The notes: generated by a model from the sequence alone, not told the origin. 24,595 nucleotides of DNA from CAZRNB01 sp964601355 (GCA_964601355.1 CAZRNB010000036.1:1-24595), one strand, 5' to 3'. Shown: positions 1 to 7,538, numbered from the stretch's first letter. Made by a program: numbers and translations.

Positions 1-96
1 AATATGCCCAATTTTCTTGTTATTCTTTACCAATATCATGAGTGAGTACCAAATAAATCTGATGTTTGATATTTCTTTGAGAAACCTCAATGAAGT

Positions 97-193
97 GTCA
101 TTGCGAGGCCCGAAGGGCCGTGGCAATCTTTTGCGTAATAGGTGTAGAAAGCCTTCGCTGTCTTTGAGATTGCTTCGCTTCGCTCGCAATGAC
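97..193. repeat. Palindromic dispersed-type repeat (GTCATTGCGAG ends)
   Basis: The ends GTCATTGCGAG (97-107) and CTCGCAATGAC (183-193) are perfect inverted copies. Inner parts also pair (GGCAATCT against AGATTGC), and a small GCCCGAAGGGC hairpin lies inside the left arm. Elements with these ends are common non-coding palindromes in many bacterial genomes. A 61-codon reading frame across it reads as an arginine- and leucine-rich repeat translation and is not a gene. The rest of 1-257 shows no recognised feature. Confidence 0.7.
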
Positions 194-257
194 AACCTGT
201 AGCGTAATGTTTTCTATGAAGCAATTTGATATTTGAATTGGTTCGGAATATAGTCAG

Positions 258-818
258 ATGGAACTTGTTACAATCGTAATCATCGCCGTTGGACTATCAA
301 TGGATGCCTTTGCCGTCTCGATTGTCAGCGGGGCTGCGTATAAACAGCTACATGTAAATCATGCACTACGGATGGCTCTTTTCTTCGGCATTTTTCAGGC
401 CTTTATGCCGCTGGTCGGCTCGCTGGCGGGCATGACTATTAGAGAATACATCGCAAATTACGACCATTGGATAGCCTTCGGCATTTTATGCGGCGTCGGA
501 GGCAAAATGATTTATGAATCGTTCAAAATCGGCCCGGCTAAAAAAGTCCCTGACCCATCGAATATTGTCAGCCTGCTGTTTTTAGCCGTTGCGACAAGCA
601 TCGATGCTTTGGCTATCGGCATAACGCTTTCATTCTTAAAAGTGCCCCTTGTAGTAGCCGTGACGATAATCGGCCTCGTTACCTTTGTGTTGTCGTATCT
701 TGGCGTTTTTATTGGAGGTAAGTTCGGGCACTTTTTTGAAAACAAAATCGAAGCCGTCGGTGGCCTGATCCTCATCGGCCTGGGTGCGAAAATCCTGTTC
801 GTGCATCTGTTTTCCTGA
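258..818 (+). CDS. mntP: Manganese efflux pump MntP
   Basis: A 186-residue inner-membrane protein of the MntP (YebN, DUF204) family, which exports Mn2+ and protects against manganese excess. The length is usual for the family. Two related halves are visible, each with the family signature in a membrane helix: MDAFAVSI near residue 15 and SIDALAIGI near residue 115. The conserved aspartates in these helices are thought to line the ion path. Six hydrophobic segments are expected. The ATG at 258 gives a natural N-terminus, with only a weak ribosome site before it. No yybP-ykoY manganese riboswitch was recognised upstream. The next gene begins 121 bases downstream past an inverted repeat, so an operon is not assured. 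Family assignment is secure; the substrate is by family. Confidence 0.93.
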   Translation: MELVTIVIIAVGLSMDAFAVSIVSGAAYKQLHVNHALRMALFFGIFQAFMPLVGSLAGMTIREYIANYDHWIAFGILCGVGGKMIYESFKIGPAKKVPDPSNIVSLLFLAVATSIDALAIGITLSFLKVPLVVAVTIIGLVTFVLSYLGVFIGGKFGHFFENKIEAVGGLILIGLGAKILFVHLFS

Positions 819-876
819 TGTGTTTCTTGCAGTGCATGGGTAAAACGATACAATAGGTGCACTCAAATTTGTTAAT

Positions 877-927
877 TGTTCATTGTTCGTTGTTGATCGA
901 TGAACTATGAACCATGAACAATGAACA
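877..927. repeat. Inverted repeat with ATGAAC units
   Basis: TGTTCATTGTTC (877-888) and GAACAATGAACA (916-927) are a perfect 12-base inverted repeat. Four ATGAAC units lie between and within the right arm. It fills most of the gap between mntP and the DUF362 gene. No T-run follows the hairpin, so it is more likely a dispersed palindromic repeat than a classical terminator. Confidence 0.65.
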
Positions 928-939
928 GGGTGTTTGTAT

Positions 940-2016
940 ATGTCTTCTAAAGTATATTTTATTAAGGCCTCTATCCGGGACGGCGAGCAGGTGATTTCGC
1001 AAAAGGCTCGCAAACTATTTAAAGCCGGTGGTTTTGCAGGCTGCTTTAAGGAAAACGATTTTACAGCCGTTAAGGTTCACGTCGGCGAAGAGGGCAATAA
1101 AACATACATCAAGGCCCCATGTATCAAAGGCCTGATGGATGAGCTGCTAATGCTGAAGACCAGGCCGTTCGTGACCGACACAAACACTTTATATGTTGGA
1201 CAAAGGCATCATTCTATTGACCATACTATTTTGGCTGCCAGGCACGGTTTTTCCCTTGAGAAGCTGGGAGTGCCGTTTATTGTCTCCGGCGGATTGTTTG
1301 GGACGTCTGAAATCGCGGTTAAGATCAACGGCGAGCTGGATAAGGAGGTTTTTATCGCTGACGATATAGTAAGATGTCAGGCGATTCTCTCAGTGGCTCA
1401 CGTCAAGGGTCATATGGCCGCTTGTTTGGGAGCTACGTTAAAAACTCTGGGCATGGGCTGTGCGAGCAAGAAAGGAAAGTTGAAGCAGCACGCGGCTCTA
1501 ACACTTGGCATCGGCGATAACTGCACTCGCTGCGGCCGATGTTTTGAGCATTGCCCGGCTGATGCCATCACCCTCGATGACGTAAAGGCTCATATTGATA
1601 AAGACAAATGCATTGGCTGTGCTGAGTGCCTTGCTGTCTGCAGATTCGATGCCGTTGAATGCGATTGGGGCAGGGAATGTGAAGAGCTGCAAAAAAATAT
1701 GGCTGAGTATGCCCTGGGGGCTCTGAAGGGAAAGGAAAAAAAAGCCGTTTTTTTTAACTTTATAATGTCGGTTACCAAAGATTGTGATTGTGACGGCAGG
1801 CCGAATATGCCTAAAATAGTCGATGATATCGGCATAATGGCGGCAGCCGATCCCGTAGCCGTTGATAAGGCGGCGCTGGATTTGATAGAGGCTGAATCAG
1901 GCAGAAAGCTGTCTGAGCTGATTGGCAACCGCCAGCTTGATCCCCTCTGCCAGATTGAGCACGCCGAGCGTATCGGCCTGGGTAGTGCCGATTACGAGAT
2001 TGTCGAAATCAGGTAA
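940..2016 (+). CDS. DUF362 domain protein with two 4Fe-4S clusters
   Basis: A cytoplasmic-looking iron-sulfur protein of 358 residues. The N-terminal and C-terminal parts form a DUF362 domain, seen in the KVHVGEEGN stretch, the VKGHMAACLGATLKTLGMG stretch and the late MAAADPVAVDKAALDL motif. A bacterial-type ferredoxin insert carries two CxxCxxCxxxC motifs, with cysteines at about 195, 198, 201, 205 and 224, 227, 230, 234, enough for two 4Fe-4S clusters. DUF362 proteins are found widely in anaerobes; their reaction is not established, so an electron-transfer role is inference. The ATG at 940 follows AGGG by nine bases and is preferred to an in-frame TTG at 934. The next gene starts 27 bases downstream, so the two are probably co-transcribed. 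Confidence 0.85.
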   Translation: MSSKVYFIKASIRDGEQVISQKARKLFKAGGFAGCFKENDFTAVKVHVGEEGNKTYIKAPCIKGLMDELLMLKTRPFVTDTNTLYVGQRHHSIDHTILAARHGFSLEKLGVPFIVSGGLFGTSEIAVKINGELDKEVFIADDIVRCQAILSVAHVKGHMAACLGATLKTLGMGCASKKGKLKQHAALTLGIGDNCTRCGRCFEHCPADAITLDDVKAHIDKDKCIGCAECLAVCRFDAVECDWGRECEELQKNMAEYALGALKGKEKKAVFFNFIMSVTKDCDCDGRPNMPKIVDDIGIMAAADPVAVDKAALDLIEAESGRKLSELIGNRQLDPLCQIEHAERIGLGSADYEIVEIR

Positions 2017-2043
2017 GTGCTGTCTGTAATTTGAGGTGTTCGC

Positions 2044-2820
2044 ATGTCACTTGGACAAATAATACGGCAAAAGCGCGAGCGGTTAGGCCTGACGCTGGAT
2101 GAGGTCAGCGGTCGAAGCGGATTTTCCAAGCCGTATCTTTCTACTATAGAAACCGAAAAGGTAAAAAATCCTCCAAGTGATGAGCTGCTGAAGAAGCTTG
2201 AGAATATACTTGAATTTGAGCAGGGATTGCTTCTGCATATTGCCCATATCGAACGGCTGCCCACTGATATCCGCCAGGAGTATGAATCTGCCGAGGCCGA
2301 GAACCAGAAGTGGAGGCAGATTATTAAAAATATTATTGACCGTAAACCAGGTGCCAGCGAGCTTGATGTGCTTCTTGCTGCGGGCAGGCTGGATATTGGC
2401 CAGACTAAGAATTCTCTTGCTGCGGGCAGGCTGGTGCCGATTATAAATAAAGTCGCAGCCGGCTACCCCGCTGATTTTAACGATTTGGATTATCCGGCGG
2501 GCGTTGCGGACGATTATGTCCGCTGTCCGGACGTGCACGACCCGAATGCCTTTGCGGTACGGGTTGTGGGCGATTCGATGGAGCCGAAGTTCCTGGAAGG
2601 TGACATAGTTATTTTCTCTCCTGCAGCGGAGGTGCGTAACGGCGACGATTGCTTCATTCGGTTTGCGATGCCGCACGAAACAACCTTCAAAAGGGTCTTT
2701 TTTGAGGCGAAGAATAAAGTCAGGCTTCAGCCGAGAAATGAGAAATACCCGCCCGCAATTATGGACGGCAAACGCATCAACGGAATGTACCGTGCAGTTA
2801 TAAAATACGAAAAACTGTAG
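2044..2820 (+). CDS. HTH (XRE) - S24 peptidase repressor-like protein
   Basis: A 258-residue regulator with a Cro/C1-type helix-turn-helix at residues 5-60 (LGLTLDEVSGRSGFSKPYLSTIE) and an S24/LexA-like domain at about 130-258. The catalytic pair is visible: Ser178 in GDSMEP and Lys216 in TTFKRV. An Ala-Gly bond at 139-140 (KVAAGY) sits where C1/LexA-type proteins cleave themselves. These features suggest a DNA-damage or stress-responsive repressor, but no operator was identified, so its targets are unknown. The ATG at 2044 follows GAGGTG. The linker holds a 20-base direct repeat at a 42-base spacing, giving two copies of LAAGRL 14 residues apart. No phage genes lie nearby. Confidence 0.88.
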   Translation: MSLGQIIRQKRERLGLTLDEVSGRSGFSKPYLSTIETEKVKNPPSDELLKKLENILEFEQGLLLHIAHIERLPTDIRQEYESAEAENQKWRQIIKNIIDRKPGASELDVLLAAGRLDIGQTKNSLAAGRLVPIINKVAAGYPADFNDLDYPAGVADDYVRCPDVHDPNAFAVRVVGDSMEPKFLEGDIVIFSPAAEVRNGDDCFIRFAMPHETTFKRVFFEAKNKVRLQPRNEKYPPAIMDGKRINGMYRAVIKYEKL

Positions 2821-2822
2821 TG

Positions 2823-2891
2823 TAGTTTAGCGGTCGCCGGCACGGCGACTTTCTCAAATAAAAAGCGTCGTCGTTCCGACGATGGCTAAAC
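2823..2891. terminator. Convergent terminator / REP-like element
   Basis: The 65-base gap between two convergent genes is filled by hairpins. GTCGCCG (2833-2839) pairs with CGGCGAC (2843-2849) over a 3-base loop and is followed on the + strand by TTTCTC. On the - strand, CGTCG-GAA-CGACG is followed shortly by CTTTTTATTT, a better terminator for comF. The unit is bounded by GTTTAGC (2823-2829) and GCTAAAC (2885-2891) inverted ends, which overlap the comF stop codon. A related element lies at 10314-10349. Confidence 0.6.
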
Positions 2892-3641
2892 GATGTTTTG
2901 TCCCGCAACCGCCAGAACCAGGGCGAAAACCTTCGCGGCGCCCGCCTGTTTCAATGTTTTGGAACATTCATTTAAAGTAGCGCCGGTTGTTTTAATGTCA
3001 TCGATAAGACATATATTCTTTCCGGCGAATCGGTGTCTGTAACGAACAGCAAATGCCCCTTTAACATTTTTAGCTCTGGCGGCAGGACTTGCCATCGCCG
3101 GCTGGGGCTTTGTTCGGCGGATTCGGACAAGGTCAGTGCTGATAGCCGCTGTCGGGTGCTTTAATTTTTTAGCTAAAATCAAAGATTGATTATAGCCACG
3201 CCGTAATCGTCTCAACCAATGCAGCGGGACGGGGACAAAAAAATCTATATCATTATAAAAAACGCTTCCCTGTAATGCGGAATCAGCCAAAAACCCCAAG
3301 GTCGAATCCAGCTCCGTTCGGCCTTTTTTAAATTTTAGTATCATTTGCTGTAAAGGTTGTGTATAAACTCCGCTGCGAGCTATCCTGTCAAAATGAAATT
3401 CCCTGCCCTGGCAATCGGGACAGGTATCATCTAATAAGCCATATTTGGAGGCTTTTTTACTGCAACGCGGGCAGTATTCACCGCCTGTACAGGATTGAAG
3501 CTCGTCCCAGCATTTCCGGCACAGGTTTTTATCCGTGTCGCAGATGCTTTCGTCGCAGCTCATACATACGGCCGGCCAGAAAAGCTGATTTAGACTTTGT
3601 AAGGTCAGCGTGGCAGCTTGTTTCAATTTTGTTACATTCAC
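2886..3641 (-). CDS. comF: ComF family phosphoribosyltransferase-like protein
   Basis: A 251-residue ComF-type protein. The N-terminal zinc-ribbon part has paired cysteines: CMSC at 26-29, CRKC at 41-44, CPRC at 57-60 and CPDC at 74-77. The C-terminal part is a type I phosphoribosyltransferase fold with the PRPP-binding signature CLIDDIKTTGATL at 211-223. ComF is needed for uptake of transforming DNA in naturally competent bacteria, but many carriers have no proven competence and its biochemical substrate is not settled. The start is a GTG at 3641 with no strong ribosome site. It is the last gene in this - strand run, 116 bases after cobS, and may be independent of the cob genes. Confidence 0.9.
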   Translation of the reverse strand: MNVTKLKQAATLTLQSLNQLFWPAVCMSCDESICDTDKNLCRKCWDELQSCTGGEYCPRCSKKASKYGLLDDTCPDCQGREFHFDRIARSGVYTQPLQQMILKFKKGRTELDSTLGFLADSALQGSVFYNDIDFFVPVPLHWLRRLRRGYNQSLILAKKLKHPTAAISTDLVRIRRTKPQPAMASPAARAKNVKGAFAVRYRHRFAGKNICLIDDIKTTGATLNECSKTLKQAGAAKVFALVLAVAGQNIV

Positions 3642-3668
3642 GCTGGCAATTATAAGCTAAAACATTTC

Positions 3669-3757
3669 TTACTCCAAATCAAATGGCGTATTATCTATCG
3701 GCTCAAACCAGATACGAAAATTGCTGATTTCTGCGGGTCCGCTGAGAAAATCACCGG
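3669..3757 (-). pseudogene. Possible gene remnant between cobS and comF
   Basis: Just past the cobS stop, a different - strand frame stays open and reads a protein-like tail (ILTGDFLSGPAEISNF, then RIWFEPIDNTPFDLE) ending in TAA at 3669. The frame continues into cobS only as an out-of-frame shadow. The tail has balanced amino acid use, unlike the shadow. It could be the C-terminal remnant of an older gene interrupted where the AT-rich cob block begins, or chance. I do not recognise the family. Confidence 0.2.
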
Positions 3758-4504
3758 TCAATATATATCTACCTTTTGGCAAAAAACATAAAACAAAAGG
3801 ATTAAAACCTCTGCAATCTCGTTCAATGCACCAAGAGTATCCCCGGTCATGCCGCCGATTCTTCTCTTTATACAATTTATAAGTAACAATATTGGAACCA
3901 GAGAAATGAAAAATAGAAGAACGCCTTTTATCTGCATCAACAAGAAGAATAAGCCTGATGTAAGTAGAATTCCCATAAAAAATTCTTTCTTTCCAGCATG
4001 TTCTATAAAATACTTGGCCTTACCTTCATTGCGTGCATACTTAGATATATAACAGGCCAATACTTGTGACCACCTTGCGAACACTACCATCATAATTAGT
4101 GCCTTCCAAAGGATTCTTTGTGGAATACTTACTATTAAAGTGAATTTTAGGAGTAAAAGACAAACTACTCCAACTACCCCCATTGTACCAACTCGACTGT
4201 CTCGCATTATTTGAAGTATTTTCTCTTTACGGTTAGACCCATAGAAACCGTCGCAAGTATCCGCAAATCCATCCAGGTGAATCCCGCCTGTTATAACAAT
4301 CGATATTATTAAAATAATTACACCTATGACCAGATTTGGCAAAAGACTGCGAAGAAACACAGCTGTAGACAATACAAGGCCTATCAATATCCCAATGACA
4401 GGGAAATATAGCAGAGACTTACCAAAATCACTTTCTTTTGGCTCTGAGGTAATCTTTACGGGCAGAATAGTTAAAAACTGCAGGGCAATTAAGAACTGCT
4501 TCAC
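3758..4504 (-). CDS. cobS: Adenosylcobinamide-GDP ribazoletransferase (cobalamin synthase)
   Basis: A 248-residue integral membrane enzyme that joins adenosylcobinamide-GDP to alpha-ribazole (phosphate), the last assembly step of cobamide synthesis and salvage. The family hallmarks are present: HLDGFADTCDG at 76-86, the acidic metal-binding motif; MRDSRVGTMG at 100-109; and GGMTGDTLGALNE near the C-terminus. Several hydrophobic helices fill the rest. The length is normal. Its ATG overlaps the end of cobT by four bases, which indicates translational coupling. It is the last cob gene of the riboswitch-led cluster. Confidence 0.95.
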   Translation of the reverse strand: MKQFLIALQFLTILPVKITSEPKESDFGKSLLYFPVIGILIGLVLSTAVFLRSLLPNLVIGVIILIISIVITGGIHLDGFADTCDGFYGSNRKEKILQIMRDSRVGTMGVVGVVCLLLLKFTLIVSIPQRILWKALIMMVVFARWSQVLACYISKYARNEGKAKYFIEHAGKKEFFMGILLTSGLFFLLMQIKGVLLFFISLVPILLLINCIKRRIGGMTGDTLGALNEIAEVLILLFYVFCQKVDIY

Positions 4505-5565
4505 TTATCAACCCTTCCAGAAACGGATGCGCTTTGAAATGTTGCCATTTCAGTTAAAATTTTAATACTAGCTTCAACAATGCTCATTCCTAACGCTGCG
4601 CCAGTCCCCTCTCCGAGCCGTAGTTCTAAATCTAACACCGGCTTAAGGCCCATATAATCGAGGATTATCTTATGGCCTTTTTCCACCGAACAGTGCGCAG
4701 CAATAAGATAATCTTTGACCTTCGGCTCTAAATGGTAGGCTATTAAGGCCGCCGCTCCTGAGATAAATCCATCGAGCACTATAGGTATCCTTCTGGATGC
4801 GCCGGCTAAAATTACACCAACCAGTCCTCCTATTTCAAATCCGCCTACCTTAGAAAGCACATCAATCGGTTCTTTCGGGTCTGGCTTATTTATTTCAATA
4901 GCCCTTTTAATAATCTCTATCTTATTTTTTAAAGTTTCATCATTGATACCTGTACCCCTTCCTGTAACATCTTCTGCAGAGCGATTTGTGAAAACGCTTG
5001 CTATAGCGCTACTGGCAGTTGTATTTCCAATCCCCATATCTCCTGTTCCAACCATGTCTATACCGTTCGGGAATTCCTCTTCAAATACCGATATTCCCGC
5101 CTCAATCGACCTTACAGCCTCCTGTTTTGTCATAGCTGGGCCTATAGCCATATTCTTTGTTCCAAAGTTTATCTTCCTAATTTTTAATTTCTCATTTTTA
5201 ATTTTTAATTTTTCAGCTACTCCCATATCAACTACAACGACTGTGGCACCCACATGCCCGGCCAGCACGTTTATCCCGGCGCCGCCCTGGATAAAATTGT
5301 AAACCATCTGCACTGTTACCTCTTGAGGAAAGGCACTCACCCCTTCTTTTGCAACGCCGTGGTCGCCTGTCATAGTGAATATAATCTTATTTTTGACTGA
5401 GGGGACATCATTGCCTGTAATTTCTACCACCTGTTTAGCAAGTTCCTCTAAGCGCCCAAGACTGCCTTGTGGTTTAGTAAGATCATCGAGTCTTCTTCGA
5501 GTCTTTTCTGTTAGACTATGGTCTATTTTTTTAATCGCACCTATTGTCTTTCTAATCTTGCTCAT
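4501..5565 (-). CDS. cobT: Nicotinate-nucleotide-dimethylbenzimidazole phosphoribosyltransferase
   Basis: A 354-residue cytoplasmic enzyme that activates the lower-ligand base to alpha-ribazole phosphate using nicotinate mononucleotide. Conserved segments are clear: LTKPQGSLGRLEELA at 29-43, TGDHGVA at 66-72, GDMGIGNTT at 175-183 and GEGTGAAL at 318-325, whose Glu319 matches the catalytic glutamate (Glu317 in the Salmonella enzyme). One stretch is odd: residues 119-129 read LKIKNEKLKIR, encoded by an AT-rich repeat (5179-5213), in place of the usual proline-rich loop before the RK..GT motif. The flanking motifs are intact, so the enzyme is probably functional. It lies 24 bases after cobU and overlaps cobS by four bases. 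Confidence 0.95.
   Translation of the reverse strand: MSKIRKTIGAIKKIDHSLTEKTRRRLDDLTKPQGSLGRLEELAKQVVEITGNDVPSVKNKIIFTMTGDHGVAKEGVSAFPQEVTVQMVYNFIQGGAGINVLAGHVGATVVVVDMGVAEKLKIKNEKLKIRKINFGTKNMAIGPAMTKQEAVRSIEAGISVFEEEFPNGIDMVGTGDMGIGNTTASSAIASVFTNRSAEDVTGRGTGINDETLKNKIEIIKRAIEINKPDPKEPIDVLSKVGGFEIGGLVGVILAGASRRIPIVLDGFISGAAALIAYHLEPKVKDYLIAAHCSVEKGHKIILDYMGLKPVLDLELRLGEGTGAALGMSIVEASIKILTEMATFQSASVSGRVDK
5179..5213. repeat. AT-rich repeat inside cobT
   Basis: On the - strand this stretch is a chain of AAATTAAAAATT-type units and encodes the LKIKNEKLKI peptide of CobT. A similar string lies at 5581-5616, at the cobU 3' end and the cobU-cobT gap, where it encodes IKIKNSK, and a looser one at about 19408-19455. 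This suggests a dispersed simple repeat rather than gene-specific sequence. Confidence 0.55.
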
Positions 5566-5589
5566 CGCTTACTCTCTTTTTTAAACTTT

Positions 5590-6117
5590 TCATTTTGAAT
5601 TTTTAATTTTAATTGGTATACCTGATTGCATAAAGATAACTTCATCTGCCTTCTTTGCCATCATTTGGTTAGCCAGTCCAAGTATATCCCGAAATCTCCT
5701 TGCTAAAGGGTTCGCAGGAACTATGCCGCTTCCTACTTCGTTTGATACTAAAATTGTAGTGAGGTTAACTTTTAGTATAGTGTTAATCAGCTTTTTTATT
5801 CTTCTTTCTGTTTCCTCATCTTCTAAATTGCTTTCTAAGAGATTGGAAATTAATAGTCCTAAACAGTCAATCACAGATACTTCATATTTACCGTTTAGTT
5901 TGGATAAAATTGAGCTAACATCTTCACCTTCTTCAATCAGATTCCATTGCCATGGTCTCGCAGCCTTGTGTAACTTTATTTTTTGTTTCATTTCCCTGTC
6001 AGGCGAAGCAGCGGTAGCAATGAAGACCACTTTTTTGCTAAGTTTTTTTGCCAGCTCCACAGCGTAACTACTCTTTCCACTTCTGGCGCCGCCTAAGATA
6101 AAAACAAATTTCTTCAT
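5590..6117 (-). CDS. cobU: Adenosylcobinamide kinase / guanylyltransferase
   Basis: A 175-residue bifunctional enzyme that phosphorylates adenosylcobinamide and then attaches GMP to give adenosylcobinamide-GDP, the substrate of CobS. Visible motifs are the P-loop GGARSGKS at 9-16, His50 in the HKAARPWQW motif, which fits the guanylylated histidine region, VIDCLGLLISNLL at 82-94 and SNEVGSGIVPANPLARRFRD in the C-terminal half. The length is typical. It starts 15 bases after the cobC stop, and its GGGAG ribosome site lies in the loop of a small hairpin (6120-6137). The last residues, IKIKNSK, come from an AT-rich repeat. Confidence 0.95.
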   Translation of the reverse strand: MKKFVFILGGARSGKSSYAVELAKKLSKKVVFIATAASPDREMKQKIKLHKAARPWQWNLIEEGEDVSSILSKLNGKYEVSVIDCLGLLISNLLESNLEDEETERRIKKLINTILKVNLTTILVSNEVGSGIVPANPLARRFRDILGLANQMMAKKADEVIFMQSGIPIKIKNSK

Positions 6118-6119
6118 AA

Positions 6120-6137
6120 GCTAACTCTCCCGTTAGC
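6120..6137 (-). promoter_or_regulatory. Hairpin presenting the cobU ribosome-binding site
   Basis: On the - strand GCTAAC-GGGAGA-GTTAGC forms a perfect 6-base-pair stem with the GGGAGA ribosome site in its loop, two bases before the cobU ATG. The left arm contains the cobC stop codon. A ribosome finishing cobC would melt the stem, so a role in coupling cobC and cobU translation is plausible but inferred. Confidence 0.45.
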
Positions 6138-6744
6138 ATTCGGCGGATAAGTGAGAGGTATCATTCATTTTGACCACTACCGGGGAGGATTCCTTAGCAT
6201 AATCTATAATATTTAAGGCGCCAATTTCCTGCCTTATTTGCCAGAACATATTCAAGTCGAAATTTAATGCATCGCACAATATAACTCTTATTGGTCCGCT
6301 ATGGCTAACAAAAACTATGGTTTCGCCTTCATTTTGAGAAAGGATAAAAGACAGTCTCTGTTTGACCCTTCTATTTAAGTGTTTCAGCCCTTCGCCATTG
6401 GGAATTTTAACTTTTTCCGGATTGTCTACCCAATCTCTATAAAGCGTTGGATACTTTCTAACAATGTCCTGATATTTTAATCCTTCAAAAAGACCAAAAT
6501 TCATCTCACGCAAATCCGCTAACTTCTCGATTGAATTATTCTTGAAGATTATCTTTGCGGTCTGGTACGCCCGTATCAGGTCGCTCGAATAGACCTTATC
6601 TATTCTTATGTCTTTTAATTTAGCAGCTAATTTTTTGGACTGCCGTATCCCTTTATTGTTCAATGGCGGATTAGTAAACCCACAATATCTACTTTGTGAA
6701 CTATAATCCGTTTTACCATGACGTATTAAAATCAATCTTACCAT
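6133..6744 (-). CDS. cobC: Alpha-ribazole phosphatase (histidine phosphatase family)
   Basis: A 203-residue member of the histidine phosphatase (phosphoglycerate mutase-like) superfamily. It has the nucleophile motif RHG at 8-10 (His9), SSDLIRAYQTA at 53-63, the acidic LREMNFGLFEG at 78-88 and the second catalytic histidine in VSHSGP (His148). Histidine phosphatases are hard to assign by sequence alone; the position directly before cobU, cobT and cobS supports alpha-ribazole-5'-phosphate dephosphorylation. The gene starts with ATG at 6744, 47 bases after the prepilin-like gene. From here to 3758 the DNA is visibly richer in A and T than the two genes upstream. Confidence 0.88.
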   Translation of the reverse strand: MVRLILIRHGKTDYSSQSRYCGFTNPPLNNKGIRQSKKLAAKLKDIRIDKVYSSDLIRAYQTAKIIFKNNSIEKLADLREMNFGLFEGLKYQDIVRKYPTLYRDWVDNPEKVKIPNGEGLKHLNRRVKQRLSFILSQNEGETIVFVSHSGPIRVILCDALNFDLNMFWQIRQEIGALNIIDYAKESSPVVVKMNDTSHLSAEC

Positions 6745-6791
6745 TGGCTTTACAAACCCGGATGCCGTTAGCAGGATAGATCTGGACCTTC

Positions 6792-7538
6792 TTATTTCAA
6801 ATCGTAATCGCTGTTATCCGGTGACAAAAAGCCTGTTCCCTTTGCGATTTTATCTCTCGACCATTTATCTGTATCAGTATAGAGCTTACGAACACTTTTG
6901 GCGCTTCCATCACAGTATGCTACGTTGGTCGCACCAAGGTGACGATAATCCTGTGTACCTGCGTACCTATCGCTAAAGTTCAGGTCCCCTGGATTTGGCC
7001 AGGGCGCTCGCATAAATTTGTTGGCACCAGAAATGTATCCACCATCGCCGAAAAGTGCACAATTGCCCGGCCTTATAATCTGGTTGGTGTTTGCAGGTGT
7101 TTCTATGCTCTCTATCTGGCCGTGACCTATATAGCTGGTATTGTAATTGTAGCCGGTATATGGGTCATTGAGCCAGTTGTGCGCACCTTTGAATGACGGA
7201 CACTGATGAATTTTTTCAATCGTTTGGTCCTGCCATAACAAACCCGGAACCACTTTTTGCTCGCCTTCGCTCCAATCTCTTATCGTGGTGAAGTCCCAGG
7301 CGTAAGATATGAACCGAGAATCCTTCCGCGCATACATATATGCTATCGGATAGTAGCCATCATTGCTACTGGTGTATAACTCAGCAGCAAGGGATAGTTG
7401 TCTAAGGTTACTCAGACAGCACACCGCCCTGCCCTGCTTTCGGGCAGCACCGAGTGCTGGCAGCAATATTGCCAGCAGAATCCCTGTCAAAGACACGACA
7501 GTCAAGAGTTCGATTAGCGTAAAACCTTTGCTGCGCAT
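6792..7538 (-). CDS. Prepilin-like protein (H-X9-DG type) in the B12 cluster
   Basis: A 248-residue protein with a type IV prepilin/type II secretion pseudopilin N-terminus: a short leader MRSKG, cleavage before Phe6, then FTLIELLTVVSLTGILLAILLPAL as the membrane helix. The C-terminal half has HLGATNVAYCDG, an exact H-X9-DG motif of a prepilin family greatly expanded in planctomycetes. Its partners and function are unknown. It starts only 13 bases after the readthrough stop of the secreted protein gene and ends 47 bases before cobC, so it sits inside the riboswitch-controlled transcription unit. This is unusual company for cobamide genes. It may help place or export the upstream protein, but that is inference. 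Confidence 0.88.
   Translation of the reverse strand: MRSKGFTLIELLTVVSLTGILLAILLPALGAARKQGRAVCCLSNLRQLSLAAELYTSSNDGYYPIAYMYARKDSRFISYAWDFTTIRDWSEGEQKVVPGLLWQDQTIEKIHQCPSFKGAHNWLNDPYTGYNYNTSYIGHGQIESIETPANTNQIIRPGNCALFGDGGYISGANKFMRAPWPNPGDLNFSDRYAGTQDYRHLGATNVAYCDGSAKSVRKLYTDTDKWSRDKIAKGTGFLSPDNSDYDLK

Noticed and set aside
17..202. 61-codon + strand frame (SLRGPKGRGNL...RLLRFARNDNL)
   Set aside because: It is a translation of the GTCATTGCGAG palindromic repeat; no ribosome site and no protein family.
194..257. Manganese (yybP-ykoY) riboswitch before mntP
   Set aside because: The short AT-rich leader lacks the conserved loops, and the region upstream is a palindromic repeat.
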